From: Macrococcus epidermidis
GTDB lineage: Bacteria; Bacillota; Bacilli; Staphylococcales; Staphylococcaceae
DNA: 64,000 bases
Reading direction: 5' to 3'
Assembly (NCBI RefSeq): GCF_003259695.1
Contig: NZ_PZJH01000001.1
Coordinates: 310,001 to 374,000 of the forward strand
The position numbers were made by a program, and so were the translations under genes. Positions 27,367 to 35,809 of this stretch are shown here, one piece after another. The first letter of the stretch is position 1. Every line of letters starts with the position of its first letter. The notes under the pieces are model-generated. The model was not told the origin of the DNA, searched no databases, and saw only the letters and a program-made list of their open reading frames with translations.

Positions 27367-27471
27367 CTGAAATTGGGGAATCACCAATTTCGAAATAAAA
27401 AGTGGACTGAAATTGGGGAATCACCAATTTCGAAATAAAAAGTGGACTGAAATTGGGGAATCACCAATTTC
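27367..27471. repeat. three tandem 40-bp units, each with a perfect hairpin
   Basis: Units start at 27367, 27407 and 27447. The first two are identical over 40 bases; the third keeps the first 25. Each carries GAAATTGG / CCAATTTC arms with a seven-base loop GGAATCA, so three identical hairpins are spaced exactly 40 bases apart. The linker is CGAAATAAAAAGTGGACT. The hairpin resembles GAAATTGGGAATCC-type intergenic repeats I recall from S. aureus. No coding potential. Confidence 0.88.
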
Positions 27472-27574
27472 AAAATTGGATATTCTATGTAAAGAGTCAT
27501 TTTTAAGTCGAATAAATACCAAAAATCGAATATTTCTAATACAATAAACACAAATAGAAAGGAGATTATAAAAA

Positions 27575-28735
27575 ATGAATGATTTTACATTTCAAAATCC
27601 AACGACTTTAGTCTTTGGTAAAGAGAGTACTGACCAATTACCACAAATGATTGAAAAATTTACTGAGGGTAAGAACATCTTATTAACATATGGTGGAGGT
27701 AGCATTAAGAAAACAGGTCTTTATGATCGTGTTATCAAATTATTAGAAGGCTACAATGTGTTTGAACTTGCTGGTATTGAACCAAATCCACGTCTTTCAA
27801 CTATAAAAAAAGGTGTGCAGGCAGTAAAAGATAACAATATTGACTTTATTGTTGCAATAGGTGGGGGTTCAGTTATTGACGGTACTAAGTTAATCTCTGC
27901 TGCTTCAACAAGTGATGTTGATCCTTGGGATATCGTTACAAGAAAGGCAACTGTTGAAAGTGCAGTTCCTTTTGGAACGATTCTTACAATCTCAGCTACT
28001 GGTTCAGAAATGAATTCAGGTAGTGTGATAACTAACTGGGAAACAAATGAAAAACTTGGTTGGGGTTCTCCACTTGTATTTCCTAAATTTAGCTTGTTAA
28101 ATCCAGAATTACTATATACATTACCTAAAAATCAAACAGCAAATGGTATTATCGATAGTATGAGTCATTTACTGGAGCAATATTTCAATGAAGCGTCAAA
28201 TACTGAAATCGGAGATGCGATGATCAGTGGGGTAATGAAAGCAATCATGAAAGCTGGTCCTGTAGCAATGGAACAACCTGAAAACTACGAAGCACGCGAG
28301 ACAACAATGCTTGGCGCAACAGTTGCATTAAATGGTTTCATGCGATTAGGATATGCTGGGGACTGGGCGACACATAATTTAGAGCATGCAGTTAGTGCTG
28401 TATATGATATCCCACACGGTGTCGGATTAGCAATTATCTTCCCGGAATGGATGCGTTATGTGAGCAAGAAATCTCCAGCGCGATTCGTTAAGTTTGCTGA
28501 GGATGTATTTGATGTCGATAGTCGTTTATCTGATGAAGAGAAAATTAATTTCGGAATTGATGCGATTTCTAATTTCTGGACTTCTCTTGGTGCACCAACG
28601 AAATTATCCGAAGTTGGCGTAAAAGAAGAAGACTTAGAAGTATTTGCAAAGAAAACTTTAATCTATGGACCTTATGGTAACTTCTATAAACTTCAAAAAG
28701 AAGATATTATGGCAATTTATCAAGCCGCATTATAA
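27575..28735 (+). CDS. iron-containing alcohol dehydrogenase (YugJ/BdhA-like)
   Basis: 386-residue group III (iron-dependent) alcohol dehydrogenase. The NAD(P)-binding loop is IAIGGGSVIDGTK. The metal ligands are in GIIDSMSHLLEQY (Asp and His) and the HNLEHAVSAVYDIPHGVG block (two further His). The nearest family pattern is the NADH-dependent butanol dehydrogenase YugJ/YugK, which reduces aldehydes under low oxygen. Substrate unknown. AAAGGAG precedes the ATG. It lies between gudB and glpQ, which are adjacent in S. aureus, with the tandem repeat on its left, so it may be a later insertion. Terminator downstream. Confidence 0.9.
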   Translation: MNDFTFQNPTTLVFGKESTDQLPQMIEKFTEGKNILLTYGGGSIKKTGLYDRVIKLLEGYNVFELAGIEPNPRLSTIKKGVQAVKDNNIDFIVAIGGGSVIDGTKLISAASTSDVDPWDIVTRKATVESAVPFGTILTISATGSEMNSGSVITNWETNEKLGWGSPLVFPKFSLLNPELLYTLPKNQTANGIIDSMSHLLEQYFNEASNTEIGDAMISGVMKAIMKAGPVAMEQPENYEARETTMLGATVALNGFMRLGYAGDWATHNLEHAVSAVYDIPHGVGLAIIFPEWMRYVSKKSPARFVKFAEDVFDVDSRLSDEEKINFGIDAISNFWTSLGAPTKLSEVGVKEEDLEVFAKKTLIYGPYGNFYKLQKEDIMAIYQAAL

Positions 28736-28740
28736 ATCTT

Positions 28741-28769
28741 AGAAAGCCTAACATAGGCTTTCTTTTTTT
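28741..28769 (+). terminator. terminator of the alcohol dehydrogenase gene
   Basis: Perfect nine-base stem AGAAAGCCT / AGGCTTTCT with loop AACAT, then TTTTTTT. Confidence 0.92.
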
Positions 28770-28895
28770 AGATTTTTGATTAATTTTGTAAGCTAAATGT
28801 AAAAATTCTAAAGTTTATTTCTTAATTCACATTTATTGATTAACTTCTATTAAAATTTATTTGTTACATTAATTAAATTTTGCGGAGGTTATACA

Positions 28896-29768
28896 ATGAG
28901 GAAAACAATTCGAGTGATCATTGCTACGTTATTAGGTATTACTTTAACTACACCACTTTCAGTCAATGCAAAAACGTTGAAACACGAAGCATTTATGAAT
29001 GTTGCACATCGTGGAGCTAGTGGTTACGCACCTGAACACACGTTCTTTGCATATGACAAAGGGCATTATGAAATTGGTGCAGATTATATTGAGATTGATT
29101 TACAAATGACGAAAGATGGTCATTTAATTGCATTGCATGATGAAAAGTTAGATCGTACGACAAACGGTACAGGTTTAGTTAAAGACCATACATTAGCGGA
29201 AATTAAACAACTAGATGCTGGCTCATGGTTTAATGAAAAGTATCCTGAGTATGCAAATGAAGCATATGTTGGCGCTCAAGTACCAACATTGGATGAAGTG
29301 ATCAGTAGATACGGGAAAAATGCTAATTACTATATTGAAACGAAGTCACCGGACGTTTACCCTGGAATGGAAGAAGCTTTATTAGCAGTGCTAGATCAAC
29401 ATGGTTTACTTAAAAAAGGGCGTTTAAAACAAGGACATGTTTTAGTACAATCATTCTCAAGCGAGAGTTTATTAAAAATGCATCAACTCAATTCAGATGT
29501 TCCTTTGGTACAATTAACAAGTAAAGGATTTATGTCTTCAGCAACAGAAGCAACATTACGTCAAATTAAAACATATGCTGATGGCTTTGGTCCAAGCTTT
29601 CAGGACTTAACGAAAGAAAATACAGCATTACTAAAATCAATTGGTTTTGAAATACATCCTTATACAGTTAATAAAGAAGAAGATATGCTACGTTTAAATG
29701 ATTATGGTGTCGATGGTGTATTCACAAATTACCCGGACGTTTATGAACGTATTTCAAATGAAAAATAA
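28896..29768 (+). CDS. glpQ: secreted glycerophosphodiester phosphodiesterase
   Basis: 290-residue enzyme with an N-terminal signal peptide (basic MRKTIR, hydrophobic core, likely cleavage after VNA near residue 25). The mature part has the GDPD motifs: NVAHRGASGYAPEHT with the first catalytic His, EIDLQMTKDGHLIALHD with the metal-binding Glu/Asp and second His, and YIETKSP. It hydrolyses glycerophosphodiesters such as glycerophosphocholine outside the cell, releasing glycerol-3-phosphate for uptake. GCGGAGG precedes the ATG. It is convergent with argH and shares a terminator with it. Confidence 0.94.
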   Translation: MRKTIRVIIATLLGITLTTPLSVNAKTLKHEAFMNVAHRGASGYAPEHTFFAYDKGHYEIGADYIEIDLQMTKDGHLIALHDEKLDRTTNGTGLVKDHTLAEIKQLDAGSWFNEKYPEYANEAYVGAQVPTLDEVISRYGKNANYYIETKSPDVYPGMEEALLAVLDQHGLLKKGRLKQGHVLVQSFSSESLLKMHQLNSDVPLVQLTSKGFMSSATEATLRQIKTYADGFGPSFQDLTKENTALLKSIGFEIHPYTVNKEEDMLRLNDYGVDGVFTNYPDVYERISNEK

Positions 29769-29809
29769 AAACAAGGCGAGTCTAATTTAACTTAGACTTG
29801 CCTTGTTTT
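29767..29809. terminator. bidirectional terminator shared by glpQ and argH
   Basis: Long stem AAAACAAGGCGAGTCTAA against TTAGACTTGCCTTGTTTT (one G-T pair), loop TTTAAC. The right arm is the coding sequence of the last nine codons of argH, so the terminator for glpQ is embedded in that gene. Confidence 0.9.
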
Positions 29810-31158
29810 ATTTGTGCTAAAACTGATTGCGTGCTTGTACCGTTATAATTTGTTCTTCGTTCAACGGCAGATTTTGGAGCTAATATTATATAAATTTCAT
29901 CATTAATTTCAGGATGAATTGCTTTGTATCTTTCTAACGAAACATCTTTTAAATATATGTTCTCTTTTATACATTCAGCGACGAGTTTACCTGTTATAGC
30001 ATGTGCTTCTCTAAATGGTATACCGAATCCGACGAGGTAATCAGCAAGTTCAGTTGCATTTGAAAAGTCTTGTTCAAGCGTATTTGAAATATTTTCTTTA
30101 TTAATTTGCATTGTATCGATCATGCCGCTATAAATTGTTAAACTATCTAAACAAGTCTCAATTGAGTCGAAGAATGATTTCTTATCTTCCTGTAAATCTT
30201 TATTATAGGCAAGCGGTAATGATTTAAGTGTCATTAGCATACCAATATAATTGCCAGCGACTGTTCCGGATTTGCCACGTACGAGTTCTGCCATATCAGG
30301 ATTTTTCTTTTGAGGCATAATAGATGATCCTGTAGAATAAGCATCACTCAACGTAATAAAGTTAAATTCATGAGAACACCAAATGATGATTTCTTCTGAT
30401 AATCTGGATAGATGCATCATGATTAGATTGATATTGTTCATTGTCTCAAGAATATAATCTCGATCACTTACTGCATCGATACTATTTGGGTAAATGTGAT
30501 CAAAGTTTAATAGTTCAGCAGTCTGTTGCTGATTGATTGGATAAGTAGTTCCTGCTAAAGCACCTGAACCAAGCGGTGAGATATTAATACGTGATAGACT
30601 TTCCTCTAATCTTTCTTTATCACGTTGTAACATCCAGAAATAACTCATCAAATGATGTGATAATAGTATCGGTTGTGCACGTTGTAGATGTGTATAGCCT
30701 GGAATAATGACTTCAATATTATCTTCTGAAACATGAAGGATACTTTGCTGAAGTTTTGTGAGCGCATCAATCATTAACTTCACTTTTTTCACAGTAAATA
30801 AATGCATATCTGTCGCCACCTGATCATTACGTGAACGCCCAGTATGCAGTTTTCCAGCAACTGGCCCAATTTTTTCAGTCAACAGATGTTCAATATTCAA
30901 GTGAATATCTTCATACTTTGATGAAAAAGTAAGTGTATTGTTTTGATGATCCAGCTTAAGTGATTCGAGTCCTTCTTTAATTTGTTTTGTTTCATCATGC
31001 GTTAAGATATTACTATCACCAAGCATTGTGACATGAGCAATACTGCCTTCAATATCTTCATAAAATAGAGCCTGATCAACATCGATAGACTGATTGAATT
31101 TCTCAACGAGCGCATCCATGGATGCTTCAAAGCGTCCTCCCCATAATGCATCACTCAT
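29782..31158 (-). CDS. argH: argininosuccinate lyase
   Basis: 458-residue lyase of the fumarase/aspartase superfamily; it splits argininosuccinate to arginine and fumarate, the last step of arginine biosynthesis. The superfamily signature is [12 protein letters not shown], with the catalytic serine in that loop; [13 protein letters not shown] and THLQRAQPI bind substrate. I chose the ATG at 31158, six bases after GAGGTG; an in-frame GTG nine bases upstream overlaps that site. It overlaps argG by eight bases, so the two are translationally coupled. Its C-terminal codons double as a terminator arm. Confidence 0.97.
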   Translation of the reverse strand: MSDALWGGRFEASMDALVEKFNQSIDVDQALFYEDIEGSIAHVTMLGDSNILTHDETKQIKEGLESLKLDHQNNTLTFSSKYEDIHLNIEHLLTEKIGPVAGKLHTGRSRNDQVATDMHLFTVKKVKLMIDALTKLQQSILHVSEDNIEVIIPGYTHLQRAQPILLSHHLMSYFWMLQRDKERLEESLSRINISPLGSGALAGTTYPINQQQTAELLNFDHIYPNSIDAVSDRDYILETMNNINLIMMHLSRLSEEIIIWCSHEFNFITLSDAYSTGSSIMPQKKNPDMAELVRGKSGTVAGNYIGMLMTLKSLPLAYNKDLQEDKKSFFDSIETCLDSLTIYSGMIDTMQINKENISNTLEQDFSNATELADYLVGFGIPFREAHAITGKLVAECIKENIYLKDVSLERYKAIHPEINDEIYIILAPKSAVERRTNYNGTSTQSVLAQIKQGKSKLN

Positions 31159-32356
31159 TAAAATCACCTCTGTAAACCTCTGTTGCTAATTTTGTAGGTA
31201 ATTCGTATATTTCAATAAAGCCGACACTTGCTTGTTGATTAAACGCATCCTCTTTTGTATATGTTGCGAGTTTCTCATTATATAGTGAGTTATCACTTGT
31301 ACGTCCAACAACAGTAATATTACCTTTATACAGTTTAACTTTAACTTTTCCATTTACATATTGCTGCATATCATTGAGCATATTTCTAATATGATCTGAT
31401 AATGGAGAGAAGTATAGTCCATTATAGATGAGGTTTGCAAATTGTTGTTCAACATATGGTTTAAAGTGTTGCACATCTTTCGTAAGCGTTATTGTTTCTA
31501 AAGCCTGGTGGGCATTAATAATAATCATAGCACCTGGTGCTTCATACACTTCACGAGATTTAATACCGACAAGTCTATTTTCAACGTGATCAATTCTACC
31601 GACGCCGTGTTCCCCACCTATTTTATTCAGTTGTTTAATCAGTGTATGTAATGGTAAGTTTTCTCCATCGATTGCAGTTGGCAGTCCGTCTTTAAACGTA
31701 ATTTCGAGATAAACTGGATTGTCTTGAGCATCAACGGGTGACTTTGTTAATTCGTAGGCATCTTCTGGTGGTTCTATATATGGATTTTCTAAAATACCAC
31801 ATTCGTTACTTCTTCCCCATAAATTTTGATCGATAGAATACGGTGAATCAAGATTGATTGGAATCGGGATGTTATGTACTTTAGCGTATTCAATTTCTTC
31901 TTCACGACTAAATCCCCAATCACGCACAGGTGCTAACGTCTTTATACTCGGATCTAAACTATGGATTGCAACCTCGAAACGTACCTGGTCATTTCCTTTT
32001 CCTGTACAACCATGTGCGATATATTGCGCATCGAACTGATGTGCAACTTTTACAAGTTCTTTAGCGATAAGTGGACGGCTAAGGGCAGAAATTAAAGGAT
32101 ATGTATTTTCATATAAAGTATTACCTTTAATCGCATAGCTTAAATAATCTTGTGCATAAACTTCTACCTGGTCTAACATAATGGATTCAATTGCTCCAAC
32201 TGTAAGAGCTTTTTCTTTTACAGTCTGAAGATCTTTACCTTCGCCAACGTCTAGACAACAAGCGATGACATCATAACCTTTTTCAATAAGCCATTGAATA
32301 GCAACACTTGTATCTAAACCTCCTGAATATGCAAGTACAACTTTTTCTTTTGCCAT
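31151..32356 (-). CDS. argG: argininosuccinate synthase
   Basis: 401-residue ATP-dependent ligase that joins citrulline and aspartate. The P-loop-like motif [11 protein letters not shown] (residues 9-19) binds [17 protein letters not shown] and the [10 protein letters not shown] region are also typical. It is the first gene of argGH. The promoter upstream carries one perfect and one near-perfect ARG box, and a cre site lies further up, fitting the dual arginine and carbon control known for this operon in S. aureus. No argininosuccinate precursors' genes (argBCDJ) are in the window. Confidence 0.97.
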   Translation of the reverse strand: MAKEKVVLAYSGGLDTSVAIQWLIEKGYDVIACCLDVGEGKDLQTVKEKALTVGAIESIMLDQVEVYAQDYLSYAIKGNTLYENTYPLISALSRPLIAKELVKVAHQFDAQYIAHGCTGKGNDQVRFEVAIHSLDPSIKTLAPVRDWGFSREEEIEYAKVHNIPIPINLDSPYSIDQNLWGRSNECGILENPYIEPPEDAYELTKSPVDAQDNPVYLEITFKDGLPTAIDGENLPLHTLIKQLNKIGGEHGVGRIDHVENRLVGIKSREVYEAPGAMIIINAHQALETITLTKDVQHFKPYVEQQFANLIYNGLYFSPLSDHIRNMLNDMQQYVNGKVKVKLYKGNITVVGRTSDNSLYNEKLATYTKEDAFNQQASVGFIEIYELPTKLATEVYRGDFNE

Positions 32357-32390
32357 AAATAAAAACCCCTTTATAATAAATATTTGATAT

Positions 32391-32408
32391 TATGAATTAA
32401 TATACATA
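32391..32408 (-). promoter_or_regulatory. ARG box over the argG transcription start
   Basis: TATGAATTAATATACATA (plus strand) fits TNTGNATWWWWATNCANA at every defined position. It lies 35 bases before the argG start, immediately after the -10, where an ArgR/AhrC hexamer would block initiation. Confidence 0.75.
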
Positions 32409-32410
32409 TA

Positions 32411-32439
32411 AAGATAGCAGAATAGAAAATTGATTTCAA
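32411..32439 (-). promoter_or_regulatory. argG promoter
   Basis: On the minus strand TTGAAA (32439-32434), 17-base spacer, TATCTT (32416-32411). Transcription would begin near 32404, inside the proximal ARG box. Confidence 0.6.
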
Positions 32440-32445
32440 GTGTTT

Positions 32446-32463
32446 TATTCATAAAAGTGCATA
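32446..32463 (-). promoter_or_regulatory. second ARG box upstream of argG
   Basis: TATTCATAAAAGTGCATA (plus strand), two mismatches to the ARG-box consensus, just upstream of the argG -35. Its centre is 55 bases from the proximal box, a spacing at which two sites could bind one looped or paired hexamer set. Confidence 0.55.
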
Positions 32464-32562
32464 ATTATAGAATAATAATTTTGTTTAATTATTATTTAAG
32501 TGCTCTATAACAAGTATTCTAAGAAAGAATCAAATGTCATAAAAATTTAAATTTTATAAATA

Positions 32563-32576
32563 TGTATACGCTTACA
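32563..32576 (+). promoter_or_regulatory. cre-like CcpA site between argG and pgi
   Basis: TGTATACGCTTACA, one mismatch to TGWAANCGNTNWCA. It is 13 bases upstream of the pgi -35 and 207 bases upstream of argG, so it could serve either gene. Confidence 0.5.
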
Positions 32577-32589
32577 AAATGCGATTCCA

Positions 32590-32618
32590 TTGAGATGTAT
32601 GTTTGGTTAGAGTACAAT
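32590..32618 (+). promoter_or_regulatory. pgi promoter
   Basis: TTGAGA (32590-32595), 17-base spacer, TACAAT (32613-32618), 31 bases before the pgi start codon. Confidence 0.65.
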
Positions 32619-32649
32619 AAATGTGAATTTACAAACAGGAGGATTTATG

Positions 32650-33996
32650 ATGACACATATTAAATTTGATTACAGTACAGCTGAAACTTTTTTTGGTCAG
32701 CACGAATTAGAGCAAATGCAGTCGATTGTTAAGAATGTACATAGCACAATTCATGATGGAACAGGTGCAGGTAGCGACTTTCTAGGATGGGTGAACTTAC
32801 CGAAAGATTATGACAAAGAAGAATTTGCACGTATTCAGGCTGCTGCGAAAAAGATTCAGTCTGATAGTGAAGTGCTGGTAGTTATCGGTATCGGCGGGTC
32901 TTATTTAGGAGCGCGTGCAGCGATTGAAATGTTAAACAAATCGTTTGATCATTTAAAAACTGAACAAGGTAAACCTCAAATCATCTTTGCAGGCCACCAA
33001 TTATCTTCTTCATACTTAAGCGACTTAATCGAATATGTAAAAGATAAAGAATTCTCAGTTAACGTTATCTCAAAATCAGGAACGACAACTGAACCTGCTG
33101 TAGCATTCCGTGTATTTAAGAAATTATTAGAAGAAAAATACGGTAAAGAAGACGCGAAGTCTAGAATTTATGCGACTACTGACAAAGCTAAAGGCGCTTT
33201 AAAATCACTTGCAACAACTGAAGGATATGAGACATTTGTTGTACCTGATGATGTGGGAGGACGTTTCTCAGTATTAACAGCTGTAGGATTATTACCGATT
33301 GCAGCAAGTGGTCATGATATTGAAGCAATGATGCAAGGTGCAGATCAAGCGCGTATCGATTTAGGTTCAGATAGCTTAAAAGAAAATATTGCATATCAAT
33401 ATGCCGTTATTCGTAATGTTCTTTATAATAAAGGTTACACAATCGAAATGTTAATCAACTATGAGCCGAGCCTTCAGTACTTTAATGAATGGTGGAAACA
33501 ATTATTCGGTGAATCTGAAGGTAAAGACTTTAAAGGTATTTATCCATCAAGTGCCAACTTCTCTACTGACTTACATTCATTAGGACAATATGTTCAGGAA
33601 GGTCGTCGTGATATTTTTGAAACAGTTGTGAAAGTACAAAATCCAAGAGCGGATATCACGATTGAAGCAGATGATAATGATTTAGATGGATTAAACTTCT
33701 TAGCAGGTAAAACATTAGATTTTGTTAATACGAAAGCATTCCAGGGTACAATTTTAGCGCATAGTGATGGTGGTGTGCCAAACTTGGTAGTTGAAGTACC
33801 ACAACTGGATGCATTCACGTTTGGTTATATGGTTTATTTCTTCGAATTAAGTGTAGCGATGAGTGGCTACTTATTAGGTGTGAATCCTTTTAACCAACCT
33901 GGTGTTGAAGCATATAAACAAAATATGTTCGCATTATTAGGTAAACCAGGATTCGAAGATAAAAAAGCTGAACTTGAAGCACGCTTAAATAAATAA
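32650..33996 (+). CDS. pgi: glucose-6-phosphate isomerase
   Basis: 448-residue phosphoglucose isomerase interconverting glucose-6-phosphate and fructose-6-phosphate. The [13 protein letters not shown] loop and [12 protein letters not shown] bind the phosphate; [16 protein letters not shown] near the C terminus is the second PROSITE-like signature. I chose the ATG of MTHIKF at 32650, seven bases after AGGAGG; the adjacent ATG at 32647 is possible but closer to the site. It is a single-gene unit with its own promoter and terminator, divergent from argG. Confidence 0.97.
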   Translation: MTHIKFDYSTAETFFGQHELEQMQSIVKNVHSTIHDGTGAGSDFLGWVNLPKDYDKEEFARIQAAAKKIQSDSEVLVVIGIGGSYLGARAAIEMLNKSFDHLKTEQGKPQIIFAGHQLSSSYLSDLIEYVKDKEFSVNVISKSGTTTEPAVAFRVFKKLLEEKYGKEDAKSRIYATTDKAKGALKSLATTEGYETFVVPDDVGGRFSVLTAVGLLPIAASGHDIEAMMQGADQARIDLGSDSLKENIAYQYAVIRNVLYNKGYTIEMLINYEPSLQYFNEWWKQLFGESEGKDFKGIYPSSANFSTDLHSLGQYVQEGRRDIFETVVKVQNPRADITIEADDNDLDGLNFLAGKTLDFVNTKAFQGTILAHSDGGVPNLVVEVPQLDAFTFGYMVYFFELSVAMSGYLLGVNPFNQPGVEAYKQNMFALLGKPGFEDKKAELEARLNK

Positions 33997-34012
33997 TATC
34001 GTTGTCTAATTG

Positions 34013-34040
34013 AGCTAAGGTGTATTGCCTTAGCTTTTTT
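34013..34040 (+). terminator. terminator of pgi
   Basis: Eight-base stem AGCTAAGG / CCTTAGCT with loop TGTATTG, followed by TTTTT. Confidence 0.88.
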
Positions 34041-34091
34041 AATGCACTTTTTCTTTAATTTCGATAAAATGAGATGAGAGTAGGTGGCGTT

Positions 34092-34691
34092 ATGGATTTT
34101 ATAATGCAGTATTTTAGTGAAGAAGCAATCAAAGGATACTTTGATACTTTTGAATCATTTGGTATCATCATTGCATTCTTACTACCTTTTATCGAAGCAT
34201 TTTTACCGATATTACCGATTGCTTTATTTGCAGTTGTTAATGTAAATACATATGGTCTTTTTTGGGGGTTTATTATTACTTGGTTGGGTGCTTTTTGTGG
34301 TGCATATATCGTATTTCTATTAATAAGGAAATACGGACAACACAAATTTCTGAGACACCTCAATAACCACCCTCATACTTTGAAATTCATTAGACGTATT
34401 GATGAAAAAGGTGTCATGCCGTTATTCATTTTATTGTGTTTTCCTTTTACACCATCAAGTGTGATAAACGTTGTCGCTGGGTTAAGTACAATACCCTTGA
34501 AACAATATCTTATTGCTGTTTTAAGTGGAAAAGCAGTAATGCTATTCATATTAAGTTTTATCGGTAACGATATATATTCCTTTGTTAGAGAGCCGAAAAA
34601 GAGTATAATTGTAGCTATAGCTTTATTCATTTTATGGATGATCGGAAAGCTTATTGAAAGGAGTATTACACATAACGAGGCCAAACGATGA
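34092..34691 (+). CDS. TVP38/TMEM64 (DedA-like, SNARE-associated) membrane protein
   Basis: 199-residue membrane protein with five or six hydrophobic segments. The FLLPFIEAFLPILPIALF segment, the GAFCGAYIVFLLIRKYG loop and FTPSSVINVVAGLS fit the VTT/DedA-TVP38 superfamily, which includes lipid scramblases and undecaprenyl-phosphate flippases. I chose the ATG at 34092 after TAGGTGG; an in-frame ATG 18 bases earlier precedes that site. ATGA overlap with spsA makes a three-gene unit with two signal peptidases. The same neighbour order is seen in staphylococci. Confidence 0.82.
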   Translation: MDFIMQYFSEEAIKGYFDTFESFGIIIAFLLPFIEAFLPILPIALFAVVNVNTYGLFWGFIITWLGAFCGAYIVFLLIRKYGQHKFLRHLNNHPHTLKFIRRIDEKGVMPLFILLCFPFTPSSVINVVAGLSTIPLKQYLIAVLSGKAVMLFILSFIGNDIYSFVREPKKSIIVAIALFILWMIGKLIERSITHNEAKR

Positions 34692-35176
34692 AAATTAAAA
34701 GTATTGTTTTTTCGTTAGTATTTTCACTGATTTTTATCATGTTATTACGTTCTTTTTTTATTTCTAACTATATAATTGCTGGTCATTCAATGGAACCAAC
34801 ATATCATGATGGTGATCGCGTACTCGTCAATCAATTCATTGATATTATAATTGAACCGCAAATAGATGATGTATACTTTTTTAAACTGAATGAAAATGAA
34901 ACTATGATAAAACGTATTATTGCAACGCCGGGTGATTACATAAAAATATCTAAGAACACGCTTTATATTAATGGAAAGAAGTCAAGATACAGTGATGCGT
35001 CGATGCAGCTATTGCTAGATGATAAGATGAGAAAATATCGTACTGTTCCGCAGGATTGTTACTTAGTTCTTGGAGATAATATAGATGATAGTACTGACTC
35101 AAGAACATATGGATGTATCAGTCGAAATCAGATGTTAGGAAAAGTGATATATACGTATTGGCAGAATAAAAAATAA
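34688..35176 (+). CDS. spsA: type I signal peptidase, SpsA-like, with intact Ser/Lys dyad
   Basis: 162-residue S26 signal peptidase. It has one N-terminal membrane anchor (about residues 5-26), box B GHSMEPT with Ser34, box D MIKRIIATPGDY with Lys75, and box E LGDNIDDSTDSRTYG. These are the positions of Ser36 and Lys77 in SpsB. In S. aureus the SpsA paralogue lacks these catalytic residues and is called inactive; here both are present, so this copy may cleave. It starts by ATGA overlap with the preceding gene and is 11 bases from spsB. Confidence 0.88.
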   Translation: MKIKSIVFSLVFSLIFIMLLRSFFISNYIIAGHSMEPTYHDGDRVLVNQFIDIIIEPQIDDVYFFKLNENETMIKRIIATPGDYIKISKNTLYINGKKSRYSDASMQLLLDDKMRKYRTVPQDCYLVLGDNIDDSTDSRTYGCISRNQMLGKVIYTYWQNKK

Positions 35177-35187
35177 GAGGTGGCAAT

Positions 35188-35748
35188 TTGAAAAAGGAAA
35201 TCGTAGAATGGTTGATTGCGATAGCAGTTGCAGTAGCGCTAATATTTGTAATTAATCAGTTTTTATTTGTAACGTATACCGTTAAAGGAGATTCAATGGA
35301 TCCTACTTTAAAAGACGGTGAAAAAGTTATCGTGAACAAGATTGGTTACACATTAGGAAATATTGACAATGGAGATGTGATTGTTTTCCATGCAGATGAA
35401 AAAGCAGACTATGTAAAACGTGTTATCGGTAATGCTGGTGATACAGTTGAATATAAAGATGACCAATTATATGTTAATGGCAAAAAAGTAGATGAACCAT
35501 ATCTAGAAGAAAATAAAGTAGCAAAAACAAATATATTATTAACTGAAAATTTTAGTGTTAAAGATCTAGTAAATGCAAATGGGAAAAATAAGATACCAGA
35601 AGGTAGCTTATTAGTATTGGGTGATAATCGTGAAGTAAGTAAAGATAGCCGTTATTTTGGTTTAATTAAAGAGGATCAGGTGGTCGGTGAAGTTGCATTA
35701 CGCTACTGGCCATTCAATAGTTTTCATTACAATTTTGATTCAAAATAA
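35188..35748 (+). CDS. spsB: type I signal peptidase
   Basis: 186-residue membrane-anchored signal peptidase that removes signal peptides from exported preproteins. One N-terminal helix (about 8-28), catalytic Ser36 in GDSMDPT, catalytic Lys77 in YVKRVIG, and LGDNREVSKDSRYFG. It aligns well with the essential S. aureus SpsB. The start codon is TTG, with AGAGGTGG upstream; the protein begins MKKE as in S. aureus. It ends the three-gene unit at a strong terminator. Confidence 0.96.
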   Translation: MKKEIVEWLIAIAVAVALIFVINQFLFVTYTVKGDSMDPTLKDGEKVIVNKIGYTLGNIDNGDVIVFHADEKADYVKRVIGNAGDTVEYKDDQLYVNGKKVDEPYLEENKVAKTNILLTENFSVKDLVNANGKNKIPEGSLLVLGDNREVSKDSRYFGLIKEDQVVGEVALRYWPFNSFHYNFDSK

Positions 35749-35755
35749 AAACTAC

Positions 35756-35795
35756 TGCACTTTTTATAATTTATTATAAGAAGTGCATTTTTTTT
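35756..35795 (+). terminator. terminator of spsB
   Basis: Fourteen-base stem TGCACTTTTTATAA / TTATAAGAAGTGCA (one G-T pair), loop TTTA, then TTTTTTTT. Confidence 0.9.
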
Positions 35796-35809
35796 AGGAG
35801 GTAAATTTT

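Noticed and set aside
27367-27471. Possible CRISPR array
   Set aside because: The units are directly joined with identical linkers and no variable spacers, there are only three, and no cas genes are in the window.
28770-28895. PhoP boxes before glpQ
   Set aside because: TTCACA- and TTAACT-like hexamers occur but not at the regular 11-base spacing needed, and the region is too AT-rich for the match to mean much.
34688-35748. Tandem duplication artefact of one signal peptidase gene
   Set aside because: The two proteins share motifs but differ through most of their length, and the same pair occurs in staphylococci.
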